Notes: generated by a model from the letters alone, not told the origin. A DNA stretch of 64,000 nucleotides from an uncultured Flavobacteriaceae bacterium (GCA_947493175.1 CANLQD010000008.1:1-64000); one strand, 5' to 3'. Counted from the stretch's first letter, positions 16,949 through 26,322 are shown. Numbers and translations are program-made.

Positions 16949-18019
16949 TTATTTTACGACCAAATCCCTGAAACCCTCGGTCATAAACTCCTTGGTCTCC
17001 CCATCTTCCAAATAAATAATATACGCATCCATTGTACTTTGTTCGGATAAAAATTTTAAGGCCTCATCCAAATCCATAGCCATGAAAGCAGTGGCATAGG
17101 CATCGGCCGTGGCACAGTTGGTCGCCAAAACGGTCGCCGCCAAGGTGTTGGCATTTTTGGTAAATCCTGTTTTAGGATCTACCGTATGCACATATTTTTT
17201 TCCACTTTCCGCGTCTACCCTAAATTTTCGGTAGTTTCCCGAAGAGGCGAGTGCCCTATCTGTCAGGTTCAATAGTAGCTTTAAACTTCTCCCCTGTTCC
17301 ACTTGGGGGTCATCGACACCAACGACCCATGGTTTTTTCTTTACCTTGTTCGTGCCTTTGGCTACCAGTTCTCCACCTACCTCCAAAAGGTAGTTTTCGA
17401 TTCCCTTTGTGTCCATCATACGTGCCAAGCGATCTATGGCATAGCCCTTGGCAATCGCGTTGAAATCGAAATAAATGTTCGGATGCTCTTTCGCTATCCT
17501 TCCGCTTTCCAAAAGTCGTACTTTATCAAAGCCAACATAGCGCAACAAGCTATCTACCTGTACGCTATCCATCGCTATTTGCGCTCCCGGGCCAAAACCC
17601 CAAGCATTTACCAATACGCCGACTGTGGGGTCGAAATAGCCCTTGGTAATACGATGTACCGCCTTGGAAAGTTCAAAAACCTCCTTGAACATGGCATCGA
17701 CCACAACCGTACTGTCGCCGGCATTGATCTTTGAAATATCGGAATCCGGTATGTATGTTGACATACTTTTATTAACGGCATTGAATACCGAATCGATTTC
17801 TTTTTGAAAATCGAGCGCTTCGCCCGATTGATAAATGATATTATACGAAGTCCCGAACGCCCCTCCGGTATGTTGGTTTTGCACCACCGGTTTTTCCCCA
17901 GAGGTACAGGAAACCAAAAACAACATCCATAACGCTAATAATAATGAGGGTTTTAGACCGTTCCCAGTTTTATTGTGACCATCAAGAGTGGTCTCTCTAT
18001 ATTTGAATGAGTCCATCAT
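16949..18019 (-). CDS. apbE: FAD:protein FMN transferase, lipoprotein
   Basis: 356 residues from the ATG at 18019. It has a lipoprotein signal (LFLVSCTSG) and an ApbE domain: GGAFGTSYNI, YFDFNAIAKGYAIDRLA, VGGELVAKG, TVDPKTG and ATADAYATAFMAMD. ApbE attaches FMN covalently to a Thr in NqrB and NqrC. The location just downstream of the nqr operon fits exactly that job. Its start overlaps the stop of the 128-aa gene upstream by about 23 bp, so the two are translationally coupled. Confidence 0.94.
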   Translation of the reverse strand: MMDSFKYRETTLDGHNKTGNGLKPSLLLALWMLFLVSCTSGEKPVVQNQHTGGAFGTSYNIIYQSGEALDFQKEIDSVFNAVNKSMSTYIPDSDISKINAGDSTVVVDAMFKEVFELSKAVHRITKGYFDPTVGVLVNAWGFGPGAQIAMDSVQVDSLLRYVGFDKVRLLESGRIAKEHPNIYFDFNAIAKGYAIDRLARMMDTKGIENYLLEVGGELVAKGTNKVKKKPWVVGVDDPQVEQGRSLKLLLNLTDRALASSGNYRKFRVDAESGKKYVHTVDPKTGFTKNANTLAATVLATNCATADAYATAFMAMDLDEALKFLSEQSTMDAYIIYLEDGETKEFMTEGFRDLVVK

Positions 18020-18383
18020 AATCAACAATATATTCTTCGTTCAAGTATACGGGTAGGTGGTAGTCGGTTGCGTTCACCAACCCAACGGGTGCGTAGTAAG
18101 TAACTGCCTCAAATTTTAAGGCGTGCTCCTTCATTTTATTCAGGTCGGCCCGATAAAACTCCAAGTCTTGCGGGTCACCGGGATAGGAAATACTCTTTAC
18201 GACAATGAAGTGCAATTTTTTTTTCTTTAGGCATACGAACTGTGGATTTTTTTTTAGTTCGCTATTGACAGCCATAAATTCATAACCTTCCGTTTCGAGT
18301 TGGCGCCCCACGATATTCATGGCTAAATTATGTAATTCTTGCTCGGTTAACGGCTTCACAACAGTAGTTTTAATGAAAAACAA
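17997..18383 (-). CDS. Conserved NQR-associated small protein
   Basis: Up to 128 residues. No ATG is available. The start is a TTG at 18383 or a weaker ATT at 18374 (I-K-T-T-V-V...). The sequence LTEQELHNLAMNIVGRQLE, then NPQFVCLKKKK and LPVYLNEEYIVDYDGL recalls a small Bacteroidota family that database pipelines often label NQR subunit F, presumably because it sits here. It has no ferredoxin or FAD motifs, so that label is not supported. No signal peptide is seen. The role is unknown, perhaps an assembly factor given its place between nqrF and apbE (inference). Confidence 0.72.
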   Translation of the reverse strand: MFFIKTTVVKPLTEQELHNLAMNIVGRQLETEGYEFMAVNSELKKNPQFVCLKKKKLHFIVVKSISYPGDPQDLEFYRADLNKMKEHALKFEAVTYYAPVGLVNATDYHLPVYLNEEYIVDYDGLIQI

Positions 18384-18407
18384 CCGATAGTGAGCTATCG
18401 GTTGTTT
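18375..18407 (-). terminator. Terminator after nqrF, overlapping the next ORF start
   Basis: Read on the minus strand, the 12-bp stem AAACAACCGATA/TATCGGTTGTTT has a 6-nt loop and is followed by a T-run. The T-run contains the TTG start region of the downstream 128-aa gene. It may be a partial terminator or attenuator between nqr and the apbE pair. Confidence 0.75.
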
Positions 18408-18473
18408 CTAATTTATTTAGCTATGAATAGCTGACAATAAAAAGCAGCTATCGTGGAAGAGGATACAACATCC

Positions 18474-19781
18474 CTATCCTCCAAAGTCATCAAATCGAAT
18501 GTGCTCATCGGGAATACCAAAATCTTCACCCATTTTTTGCACCGCCTTGTTCATCAATGGCGGACCACAGAAATAAAGTTCGATATCTTCAGGAGACTCA
18601 TGATGGTTCAAGTAATTATCGATAACACAGTTGTGTATAAATCCTACGAACCCATCGCCCTCATCATCAATGTCCTTTTTAACCTTCCAATTGTCCTCTT
18701 CCAAAGGCTCTGATAGTGCCATGTAGAATTTAAAGTTCGGGAAGTCGTTTTCTAGCTGCTTAAAATGATCGATATAGAACAACTCCCTTTTCGAACGCCC
18801 TCCGTACCAATACGTCACTTTTCGATTGGTCCTCAAGGTTTTGAACAGGTGATATAAATGTGAACGCATCGGGGCCATTCCTGCCCCACCGCCAACATAC
18901 AGCATTTCCGAATCGGACTCATTGATAAAGAATTCACCATAAGGTCCTGATATGACCACATCGTCTCCTTCTTTTAAAGAGAAGATAAAGGAAGAAGCCA
19001 CCCCAGGATTCACATCCATCCAACCATTCTTAGCGCGGTCCCATGGTGGGGTCGCGATACGAACGTTCAACATAATTTCCCTCCCTTCTGCAGGGAAGGA
19101 GGCCATGGAATAGGCGCGCTCTACCGTTTCGGGATTCTTCATCACCAAGGGCCACAAATTAAATTTGTCCCACTCTGCCTGAAACTTATCAGGTGTGTCG
19201 TGCTCCTCTGGGTGTGCCGTAATGTCGATATCGGCATATTTAATTTCGCAAGGTGGAATTTCAATTTGAATATAACCCCCTGCCTTATAACCCATATCTT
19301 CCGGAATCTCCACCACAAATTCCTTGATAAATGAGGCAACATTATAATTTCGAACTACCTTCGCATCCCACTTTTTGATTCCGAAAACCTCTTCTGGGAT
19401 GGTAATTTCCATATCTTGTTTTACCTTGACCTGACAGGCCAAACGCGCTCCATGCTGTAGTTCCTTTCTAGAAAAATGAGGTGTTTCGGTAGGTAAAGCC
19501 TCTCCTCCACCGGACAATACGTGACATTCGCACTGAATACAGGTTCCACCACCACCACATGCGGAAGGCAAAAATACTTTTTGATTACCCAGCGTTGATA
19601 ACAACGTACCTCCGGAGGCAACCTCGATTTTCTTCTCACCGTTGATGGTCAGTGTCACGGGCCCCGAAGGAGACAATTTTTCCTTAGTGAAGAGTAATAG
19701 GGCGACCAACAATAGCGTCAATATCAAAAATGCGACCACTGTTATTAGAATGGTACCACCTGTACTTGTAGCTAATATCAT
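18474..19781 (-). CDS. nqrF: NQR subunit F, NADH dehydrogenase component
   Basis: 435 residues. An N-terminal membrane helix (about 10-31) precedes a 2Fe-2S ferredoxin domain with Cys75, Cys81, Cys84 and Cys116. The FAD-binding motif is RAYSMASFPAE and the NADH site contains VGGGAGMAPMRSHL and YFCGPP. It takes electrons from NADH and passes them via FAD and 2Fe-2S into the membrane subunits, starting Na+ export. It is the last gene of nqrABCDEF, 2 bp after nqrE. Confidence 0.97.
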   Translation of the reverse strand: MILATSTGGTILITVVAFLILTLLLVALLLFTKEKLSPSGPVTLTINGEKKIEVASGGTLLSTLGNQKVFLPSACGGGGTCIQCECHVLSGGGEALPTETPHFSRKELQHGARLACQVKVKQDMEITIPEEVFGIKKWDAKVVRNYNVASFIKEFVVEIPEDMGYKAGGYIQIEIPPCEIKYADIDITAHPEEHDTPDKFQAEWDKFNLWPLVMKNPETVERAYSMASFPAEGREIMLNVRIATPPWDRAKNGWMDVNPGVASSFIFSLKEGDDVVISGPYGEFFINESDSEMLYVGGGAGMAPMRSHLYHLFKTLRTNRKVTYWYGGRSKRELFYIDHFKQLENDFPNFKFYMALSEPLEEDNWKVKKDIDDEGDGFVGFIHNCVIDNYLNHHESPEDIELYFCGPPLMNKAVQKMGEDFGIPDEHIRFDDFGG

Positions 19782-19783
19782 TT

Positions 19784-20527
19784 TTATTCGTTTATTGCAT
19801 CGTTAAATGAGACCGCTTTTTCATCTTCCTCGATCTCGTTTTTAATCAGTTCTTTTTCCTCGACTTGCTCCACAGTAGTTGGTTCTGTCCCCTCTGGTGG
19901 TTCGTTATCACCCGTTAACATTCCGCCAAAGCTTTGAAATCCGATTCCCATAAGACCGGTTATGATGAAGGTAATTCCCAAACCTCGTAAAGGAGCCGGC
20001 ACATTGGAATATCTAATCTTTTCCCGAATAGCCGCAATGGCCAAAATTGCCAAAAACCAACCTATTCCAGAACTTATACCATAGTTTAATGCCAACCCTA
20101 ATGTTGGAATATCTCTTGCCTGCATAAACAGGGAACCTCCTAAAATAGCGCAGTTCACAGCAATCAAAGGCAAGAAAATACCGAGGGAGTTATATAATGA
20201 AGGTGAGAATTTCTCCACAACGATCTCTACCAATTGTACCATCGTAGCAATGGTAGCGATGAATAGGATAAAAGATAAAAAGCCAAGGTTATAATCGGCA
20301 TATTCAGGCCCTAGCCATGCCAACGCCCCATCGCGAAGCAAATATTGGTCTAACAGCCAATTCAAAGGTACGGTTACGGCCAATACAAAGATAACGGCTG
20401 CCCCAAGTCCGACCGCTGTGGCTACTTTTTTAGATACCGCCAAATAGGAACACATTCCCAAGAACACGGCAAATACCATGTTATCGATGAAAATAGATTT
20501 AAAAAATAATTCGATATGCTCTAACAT
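19784..20527 (-). CDS. nqrE: NQR subunit E
   Basis: 247 residues, an integral membrane subunit with about six helices. The core (MLEHIELFFKSIFIDNMVFAVFLGMCSYLAVSKK, GLAVTVP-type loop, VNCAILGGSLFM, GWFLAILAIAAIREKIRYSNVP) is standard and NqrE/RnfA-like, with conserved Cys residues that hold an intramembrane iron-sulphur centre with NqrD. A typical NqrE is about 200 residues. Here an extra acidic, probably disordered cytosolic tail of about 40 residues (PPEGTEPTTVEQVEEKELIK onward) follows the last helix. It is co-transcribed, 11 bp after nqrD. Confidence 0.96.
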   Translation of the reverse strand: MLEHIELFFKSIFIDNMVFAVFLGMCSYLAVSKKVATAVGLGAAVIFVLAVTVPLNWLLDQYLLRDGALAWLGPEYADYNLGFLSFILFIATIATMVQLVEIVVEKFSPSLYNSLGIFLPLIAVNCAILGGSLFMQARDIPTLGLALNYGISSGIGWFLAILAIAAIREKIRYSNVPAPLRGLGITFIITGLMGIGFQSFGGMLTGDNEPPEGTEPTTVEQVEEKELIKNEIEEDEKAVSFNDAINE

Positions 20528-20538
20528 AGTTCTTTTAT

Positions 20539-21186
20539 TTAAGCTTCTTCGATCAATGCTTTGTTACGCGAACGTTGTACCCAGATGATGATTCCCACAA
20601 CAATCAAAGCGGCGGGGGGAATAATCATAAATCCATTATTTTCATATCCGAAAGCATACAACCCTGTCTTTGCGATAGGATCTCCCAATACCTGATACCC
20701 AAATAGGGTTCCCGAACCGAGCAGCTCCCTGAAAAAACCGACCATGATCAAAATAACTCCGTAACCAAGGGCATTTCCGATACCGTCCAAGAAAGAACGC
20801 CAAACACCATTACCCAGGGCAAAGGCTTCAAAACGTCCCATGATGATACAATTCGTAATAATCAACCCCACAAAAACGGAAAGCGTTTTACTCAATTCAT
20901 AGGCAAATGCCTTGAGTACCTGATCTACTACGATTACCAAGGTGGCCACCACGATCAGTTGGGCAATAATTCGAATTTTCGATGGAATCACATTTCGCAA
21001 TAACGAAATGACCACGTTACCGACCCCCATTACGAAGATAACCGAAACCGCCATCACGAAGGACGCCTGCAATTCGGCGGTTATCGCCAATGCCGAACAA
21101 ATACCCAAAACCTGTATGGTAATCGGATTGTTATCCGCGAGCGGATCCAAGATTAGATTTGCATCTTTTTTTGAAAGTAGTGCCAT
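20539..21186 (-). CDS. nqrD: NQR subunit D
   Basis: 215 residues, six-helix membrane subunit. The N-terminus LLSKKDANLILDPLADNNPITIQVLGICSALA and the segments NCIIMGRFEAFA and GIGNALGYGVILI are NqrD/RnfE-typical, including the conserved Cys that pairs with NqrE. It takes part in transmembrane electron transfer and Na+ translocation. The gene lies 4 bp after nqrC in the operon. Confidence 0.96.
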   Translation of the reverse strand: MALLSKKDANLILDPLADNNPITIQVLGICSALAITAELQASFVMAVSVIFVMGVGNVVISLLRNVIPSKIRIIAQLIVVATLVIVVDQVLKAFAYELSKTLSVFVGLIITNCIIMGRFEAFALGNGVWRSFLDGIGNALGYGVILIMVGFFRELLGSGTLFGYQVLGDPIAKTGLYAFGYENNGFMIIPPAALIVVGIIIWVQRSRNKALIEEA

Positions 21187-21190
21187 TGAT

Positions 21191-21940
21191 TTAGTTGTTT
21201 CGTATCGTTTCTAAGTAAGGTTTGTAAGCTTTCAAGGTTTCCTTGATCATGGCAGAGACCCCGTTACCGGTAATGGTAGCACCCGCAATGGCATCTACCT
21301 CATTATCCTGTTTATCATCGTTCAAGGGATCATTATTGGTCTTAGAAACCGTTACCCCCGCATAACTACTGCCTTTCAAGAGCGTTTCACCTGAAAAATC
21401 ATCCATAAAGAAGCGAAGTTTGATATTAGCCCCTAAGCCTGCGGTCTCCGCTTTGTGGTCAAAATAAACGCCTTGGATGACCATATCTTTGTTTACCGAC
21501 ATGAAACCCCATATGGCATCCCAAAGTCCTTTACCATACATGGGCAGCACATAAACCTCTTCCCCGTCTTTTTCACCAACAAAAATGGGAAGCCGGGCTT
21601 CGTCACCGGATTTAAAAGCAGCCATTTGTTTTTTCACATCGATTAAAAAAGCCTGATCGTCTTTTTCAACGTTACCGTCTACCAGTACATATTGCTCTTT
21701 GATACGTTCGGTAAACTTTGCCTCTACCACATCTGTCGGAATAAAATTCACACCACTATCCGGCGTGTTTTCATTGATTCCCATGGCGTATAAAATGTTT
21801 TGCTGTTTTTCAAAGCGCTCATTCTCTTTGATTCGGTCGCTAAGACCGGAAGCCAAAAAAGCAAGTACCGAACCCACGATAACCACCATGATTACCGCAA
21901 AAAGCACCGTATATCCGTTTTTATCTGTATTAATTGCCAT
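21191..21940 (-). CDS. nqrC: NQR subunit C, covalent FMN protein
   Basis: 249 residues. One N-terminal membrane helix (YTVLFAVIMVVIVGSVLAFLASG) precedes a periplasmic FMN-binding domain. The flavinylation motif is AGATITG, with Thr222 the expected phosphoester-linked residue, matching Thr225 of the Vibrio protein. ApbE, encoded downstream in this window, performs the modification. It lies 2 bp after nqrB. Confidence 0.96.
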   Translation of the reverse strand: MAINTDKNGYTVLFAVIMVVIVGSVLAFLASGLSDRIKENERFEKQQNILYAMGINENTPDSGVNFIPTDVVEAKFTERIKEQYVLVDGNVEKDDQAFLIDVKKQMAAFKSGDEARLPIFVGEKDGEEVYVLPMYGKGLWDAIWGFMSVNKDMVIQGVYFDHKAETAGLGANIKLRFFMDDFSGETLLKGSSYAGVTVSKTNNDPLNDDKQDNEVDAIAGATITGNGVSAMIKETLKAYKPYLETIRNN

Positions 21941-21942
21941 TG

Positions 21943-23220
21943 TTACACCGTTTCTGGTTGAAGTTCCGCTGTTTTACCTTCCGAGTCTTTCGGGAAGATC
22001 GTTGCATTTTTTAATCGTTTCATTCTACGTTTTACATTGCCCCTCACAACATAATGGTCAATGGTAGGCGCAAAAACATTCATCAATAGGATTGCCAAGA
22101 AAACACCTTCAGGATACCCTGGATTGAAGACCCTGATCATCACGGAAATAAAACCGATAAAGAATCCATAAATCCATTTTCCCCTTGTTGTTTGGGAACC
22201 GGTTACCGGGTCTGTCGCCATATAGACGATTCCGAAGGCTAGTCCTCCTACAATCAAATGTTTCCAAAATTCGAACTGCATAAGCCCATAGAATTTACTG
22301 TATTCCGGAATTAAACCTGCATCTACAACCCCGTTGAATATAAGTCCCATGACCAAAGAACCGATTACAGCACTCACCATGATACGCCAGCTAGCGATCT
22401 TGCTGAAAATTAAAAACAATCCCCCTAAAAGAATTAGAAAGGTAGATGTTTCACCCACCGAACCTGGTATAAAACCAAAAAACATATCCGAAAGGCTAAA
22501 CTTCGACGATACGATCGTCTCATTGTTCTGTGCCAAATAACCTAAAATAGTTTCTCCGGTAATCGCATCGGCCGAACCTGCTTGGGTCACCCCCTCTTTG
22601 GCGCCATGCACCCAAACCTTATCCCCGCTCATCCAAGTTGGATAGGCGAAAAATAGGAAGGCACGGATGGTCAAAGCCGGATTCAAAATATTCATTCCGG
22701 TACCACCAAAGACTTCTTTTCCGATAACCACCCCAAAAACAACGGCTACTGCCAACATCCATAAAGGCGTATCTACGGGAACAATCAAGGGCACCAACAT
22801 TCCGGTGACCAAATACCCCTCTTCAACCTCATGCCCTTTGATCACCGCAAAAATAAATTCCACGATAAGTCCTACTCCGTAAGAGACAATGACCAAAGGC
22901 AAAACAGTTATCAAACCCAACCAAAAGTTGTCCCAAGTAAGAAAGTGCTCCATAACGGAGAAATTCTCGGGAAAACCATTGATGGCCGAATAGTGCTGAT
23001 ATCCCGTATTGAAAAACGAAAACAAAAGAACGGGCACCAAGGCCATAATGACCGTGTTCATAGTCCTTTTCAGGTCGTCGGCTCCCTTTACATGAGTGCC
23101 ACCAGCGTGGGTAGTTTCATTCGGTGCGTACAAAAAAGTATGAAAAGCATTGAAGGCAGGGGCCATTTTTTTGCCCTGATACTTCAACTTTATCTCGTGC
23201 ATTTTTGATTTTAAGCTCAT
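21943..23220 (-). CDS. nqrB: NQR subunit B, covalent FMN and Na+ translocation
   Basis: 425 residues with about ten membrane helices. The likely flavinylation site is Thr224 in DAITGETILG, a TGET variant of the usual SGAT motif, at the position corresponding to Thr236 of the Vibrio enzyme. The N-terminus MHEIKLKYQGKKMAPAFNAF and the segments FGGTGMNILNPAL and MATDPVTGSQTTRGKW are characteristic. NqrB forms the central Na+ channel and the quinone site. It lies 3 bp after nqrA. Confidence 0.96.
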   Translation of the reverse strand: MSLKSKMHEIKLKYQGKKMAPAFNAFHTFLYAPNETTHAGGTHVKGADDLKRTMNTVIMALVPVLLFSFFNTGYQHYSAINGFPENFSVMEHFLTWDNFWLGLITVLPLVIVSYGVGLIVEFIFAVIKGHEVEEGYLVTGMLVPLIVPVDTPLWMLAVAVVFGVVIGKEVFGGTGMNILNPALTIRAFLFFAYPTWMSGDKVWVHGAKEGVTQAGSADAITGETILGYLAQNNETIVSSKFSLSDMFFGFIPGSVGETSTFLILLGGLFLIFSKIASWRIMVSAVIGSLVMGLIFNGVVDAGLIPEYSKFYGLMQFEFWKHLIVGGLAFGIVYMATDPVTGSQTTRGKWIYGFFIGFISVMIRVFNPGYPEGVFLAILLMNVFAPTIDHYVVRGNVKRRMKRLKNATIFPKDSEGKTAELQPETV

Positions 23221-23223
23221 ATG

Positions 23224-24576
23224 TTATCCTATTTCCTTATATAATAAATCTAACCCCTCGCGAATAATCTGTTGATGCGGCTGTTTTGATATACAAATAA
23301 ATTCGGTCAACGAAAAATCCTCCGGTGCCACTTCGTAGAGTCCCAACTGTTCCATTTCATCCAAATCCTTGACCATGCAAGCCTTCAACAGTTGCATCGG
23401 GTAGATATCCAGTGGAAACACCTTTTCGTACTGTCCCGTTACCACGAAGGCCCTATGCTCCCCATTGGTATTGGTTGTTAGGTCGTATTTCTTTTTTGGC
23501 TGTAACCATGAAAAGGTCAATGCCCGTGTGGTCGATATCTTATTGAAAATAGGCTTGTTCCATCCAAAAAACTCATAATCATCACCTTCAGGAATCGCCG
23601 TGACCGTATTGTTATAAAAGCCTAGATAACCATCTTGGCTGCTTTTGGAACCCGTAAGTACATCCCCATTGATGACCCTAAAATTCTCGCCATTGACCCC
23701 ACTTGCATATAAGAAAGTCGAGATTTCGGTTCCGATTTTTGTTTTATAGTATTTTGGTGCCTTTACAGAGGAACCTGCCAAAGCAACGATCCGTTCTGGA
23801 TTAAACCTTCCTGTTACTAATAGCTCCCCGATAATAACGAGGTCCTGAGGACTTACGGTCCACACACGCTCCCCTTTGTTGATAGGGTCGATCTTATTGA
23901 TTTGGGTACCGACCAAACCTGCCGGATGCGGCCCTGATACCTTGTGCAATTCGATGCCTTTGAGTGCGGTCAAGGGTGAATCGGATGACTTCCCGACTGA
24001 AACATGCACCTTCCCAGGAGTAAGCTTCCCGAGTGCTGTGACAGCTGCTTGTAACTCCTTTTCCTTTCCTTGAAGCGTAAAATCCAACTCGGCCGCCAAG
24101 GGTGATGTTACATAACCCGACATGAATATTGCCTTGGGCGTAATCGAAGGATCTGCCACAATGTCATACGGCCGTTGTTTGATGAATGGCCAACATCCAC
24201 CTTTCAACAAGAAAGATTTGATTTCGTCGGCAGACGCCTTATCGACATCCAAACTCCCATGTTCTAGTTGTTGCTGTTCTTTATCGGCTAGGATTTTCAA
24301 TGTAAGGATACGTCTTCTCGCACCTCTTTCTATCTCGATGAGTTCCCCACTAACCGGTGAAACGAACAACATGCCTTCATTGTTCTTGTTGTAGAAAAGC
24401 GCTTCGCCCGCTTTGACTTCCGCACCTTCTTTGAGGAGCATTTTTGGGGTAATTCCGTGAAAATCGTTGAGATCGATGGCGTAAACATTACTTAAAACCG
24501 CTTTTGAGATGGTTTGTTCCGCGGCACCTACAAGGTTGATGTTTAAACCTCTTTTAATTCGAATGTCTTTAGACAT
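23224..24576 (-). CDS. nqrA: NQR subunit A
   Basis: 450 residues, the first gene of the operon. It is cytosolic, with the NqrA N-terminus (IRIKRGLNINLVGAAEQ), an RnfC-like barrel-sandwich segment (LLKEGAEVKAGEALFY), and C-terminal motifs LVGTQINKIDPINKGE and PLDIYPMQLLKACMVKDLDEMEQLGLYEV. It binds near the quinone site of NqrB. A TAAATTTG promoter element lies about 35 bp upstream. Confidence 0.96.
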   Translation of the reverse strand: MSKDIRIKRGLNINLVGAAEQTISKAVLSNVYAIDLNDFHGITPKMLLKEGAEVKAGEALFYNKNNEGMLFVSPVSGELIEIERGARRRILTLKILADKEQQQLEHGSLDVDKASADEIKSFLLKGGCWPFIKQRPYDIVADPSITPKAIFMSGYVTSPLAAELDFTLQGKEKELQAAVTALGKLTPGKVHVSVGKSSDSPLTALKGIELHKVSGPHPAGLVGTQINKIDPINKGERVWTVSPQDLVIIGELLVTGRFNPERIVALAGSSVKAPKYYKTKIGTEISTFLYASGVNGENFRVINGDVLTGSKSSQDGYLGFYNNTVTAIPEGDDYEFFGWNKPIFNKISTTRALTFSWLQPKKKYDLTTNTNGEHRAFVVTGQYEKVFPLDIYPMQLLKACMVKDLDEMEQLGLYEVAPEDFSLTEFICISKQPHQQIIREGLDLLYKEIG

Positions 24577-24610
24577 ATATGGTAGACCTTTAAGGTTATC
24601 AAAAGTTGCG

Positions 24611-24618
24611 CAAATTTA
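24611..24618 (-). promoter_or_regulatory. -7 element of the nqr operon
   Basis: The minus strand reads TAAATTTG, a perfect TAnnTTTG, leaving a leader of about 28 bp before the nqrA ATG. Confidence 0.6.
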
Positions 24619-24701
24619 CTACTAAAACGATCGTTTTCATAATTATTGCATATAAAATTAGGCATTACAACGATCTAAATTTTTTAGGTATGCTTTTTGT
24701 T

Positions 24702-24709
24702 TACCTTTG
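24702..24709 (+). promoter_or_regulatory. -7 element of the plug protein gene
   Basis: TACCTTTG, 20 bp before the ATG at 24729, divergent from the nqr promoter. Confidence 0.55.
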
Positions 24710-24728
24710 CCTAAAAATTGGCTTGTAA

Positions 24729-25973
24729 ATGCGCTTAAATCTTAAACAGATTCTATTTTTGCTGTTTTTTCCATCGCTTTTTGCACAAGTGCAGGAAGAG
24801 GTAGACCCGCCTTCGAACATCAAATCCGTAATCCTTAACGGCCCCACGGGAGACCAGTTTCCCGTAGTGCAGATCGGCGAACCCATTTATCTTGAATTTG
24901 ATGATATTTCGGCCAACGAGCAAGACTATTATTACAAGATTATTCACTGTGATTACGATTGGACCCCTTCGGACCTTTTAAAATCGCAATATTTAAAAGG
25001 GGTCGACAACCAACGTATCATCGACTACGTCAACAGTTATACCACCCTACAGCCTTTCTCTAACTATCGCCTTACCATCCCCAACGAGAACGTAAGCCTA
25101 AAAGTAAGTGGTAACTACGTTTTAGAGATTTACAACAACAGCTATGAACTGCAGTTTTCTCGGCGTTTTGTCGTTTATAAAGACTTGGTGAAAGTGGGCG
25201 GAACCGTAAAACGTTCCCGTGATTTTGATTTTCTGAACGAGAAACAAGTAGTGCAATTCAGCATTAATGCCGGCAACTTTCAGTTGGTGAACCCCAAAAA
25301 GGAAGTAAAGGTTGCCATTATTCAAAATTACTACTGGCCCACGACCATTTATAATGTTCCCCCGCAGTTTACATTAGGGCAGGAACTGGTTTATAAATAC
25401 GACCAAGAGACCAGTTTTTTCGGCGGGAACGAATTTCTGAATTTCGACACGAAAGACCTTCGGGCCCCGAGTGCGATCATCTCAAGAATCGAATTAAAAG
25501 ATGTATACCATCATTACCTTTTCAGCGACCGATTCAGAGTTCAGGAGCCCTACACCTATTACCCCGACATCAATGGCGATTTCGTAATTCGAACGCTGCA
25601 AGGTGAAGATGAAGCTCGGGAAGCGGAATATACCAAAGTACATTTTAGCCTGCCCTATGATCCGTTGCTAAATCTAGATGATGTGTACGTTTTCGGTAAA
25701 TTCAATAACTACGCACTTACCGAAGAGAACAAGTTGGCCTACAACGATGAAAATGGGATGATGGAAGGCAGTATTCTTATGAAACAAGGCTTTTATAATT
25801 ATAAATATGTATTAAAGAAGGAAGACGAACTCGTTGACCTCAACGCCATTTCAGGCAATTTTCATTTCACCGAAAATACCTATCTCATATTGGTATACTA
25901 CCGTAATTTTGGAGACCTCTACGACAGTATTATCGGCGTCGGTTCTGCCAATTCGAGAAATATCAGCAATTAG
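24729..25973 (+). CDS. Type IX secretion system plug protein (DUF5103 family)
   Basis: 414 residues with a signal peptide (MRLNLKQILFLLFFPSLFAQ). Family segments are NIKSVILNGP, YYKIIHCDYDW, YLKGVDNQRIIDYVNSYTT, PFSNYRLTIPNEN, SRRFVVYKDLV and, near the end, GFYNYKYVL. DUF5103 proteins were recognised as the periplasmic plug of the SprA translocon, closing the pore when PorV is absent. It is transcribed divergently from nqr and is one of two T9SS genes in the window (the other is porT at 59360). Confidence 0.88.
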   Translation: MRLNLKQILFLLFFPSLFAQVQEEVDPPSNIKSVILNGPTGDQFPVVQIGEPIYLEFDDISANEQDYYYKIIHCDYDWTPSDLLKSQYLKGVDNQRIIDYVNSYTTLQPFSNYRLTIPNENVSLKVSGNYVLEIYNNSYELQFSRRFVVYKDLVKVGGTVKRSRDFDFLNEKQVVQFSINAGNFQLVNPKKEVKVAIIQNYYWPTTIYNVPPQFTLGQELVYKYDQETSFFGGNEFLNFDTKDLRAPSAIISRIELKDVYHHYLFSDRFRVQEPYTYYPDINGDFVIRTLQGEDEAREAEYTKVHFSLPYDPLLNLDDVYVFGKFNNYALTEENKLAYNDENGMMEGSILMKQGFYNYKYVLKKEDELVDLNAISGNFHFTENTYLILVYYRNFGDLYDSIIGVGSANSRNISN

Positions 25974-26322
25974 GGCTTTTAAAAACCTTGCTTAGAAGTG
26001 TTTTTCCCTGCCCTACCCGACTGGCAGGCTAGTTTCCGTATTTCTTTGTTCAATTTCAAAATCATATCTTTCTTTAAATTCGAAAAAATCATGATTTTCG
26101 TTTACTATTTACAGGTCCTAGTTTATATTTATTCTTTCAGAAATCAGCAAAACCCATAGGCGCCGTATCATACTGAACTACCTCCGGGCCTTCGACCGCC
26201 ATAATGGCTATATGAAGGTTGGCAAGCCTCGGGGCATTTAAATCTCGATTATCGAGTAAAAGGAAAAATAGAGCGTTCTAGCGCTTAAGGAACCCATAGC
26301 ACATGAACCAGAAAAACCACCT
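25974..26322. other. Intergenic gap, 349 bp
   Basis: No coding frame is supported. It contains the dispersed palindromic repeat (26177-26262) and AT-rich sequence. No clear terminator for the plug gene is visible. Confidence 0.6.
26177..26262 (+). repeat. Dispersed upstream repeat, copy 2
   Basis: The most complete copy. It has ACTACCTCCGGGC, CTTCGACCGCCATAATGGC and GGCAAGCCT, then ATTTAAATCTCGATTATCGAGTAAA with the perfect palindrome CTCGATTATCGAG at 26244-26256. It lies 60 bp upstream of the DUF3667 gene. Confidence 0.75.

Noticed and set aside
17997..18383. Second NQR subunit F
   Set aside because: It has no ferredoxin Cys pattern and no FAD or NAD motif. Only its location links it to NQR.
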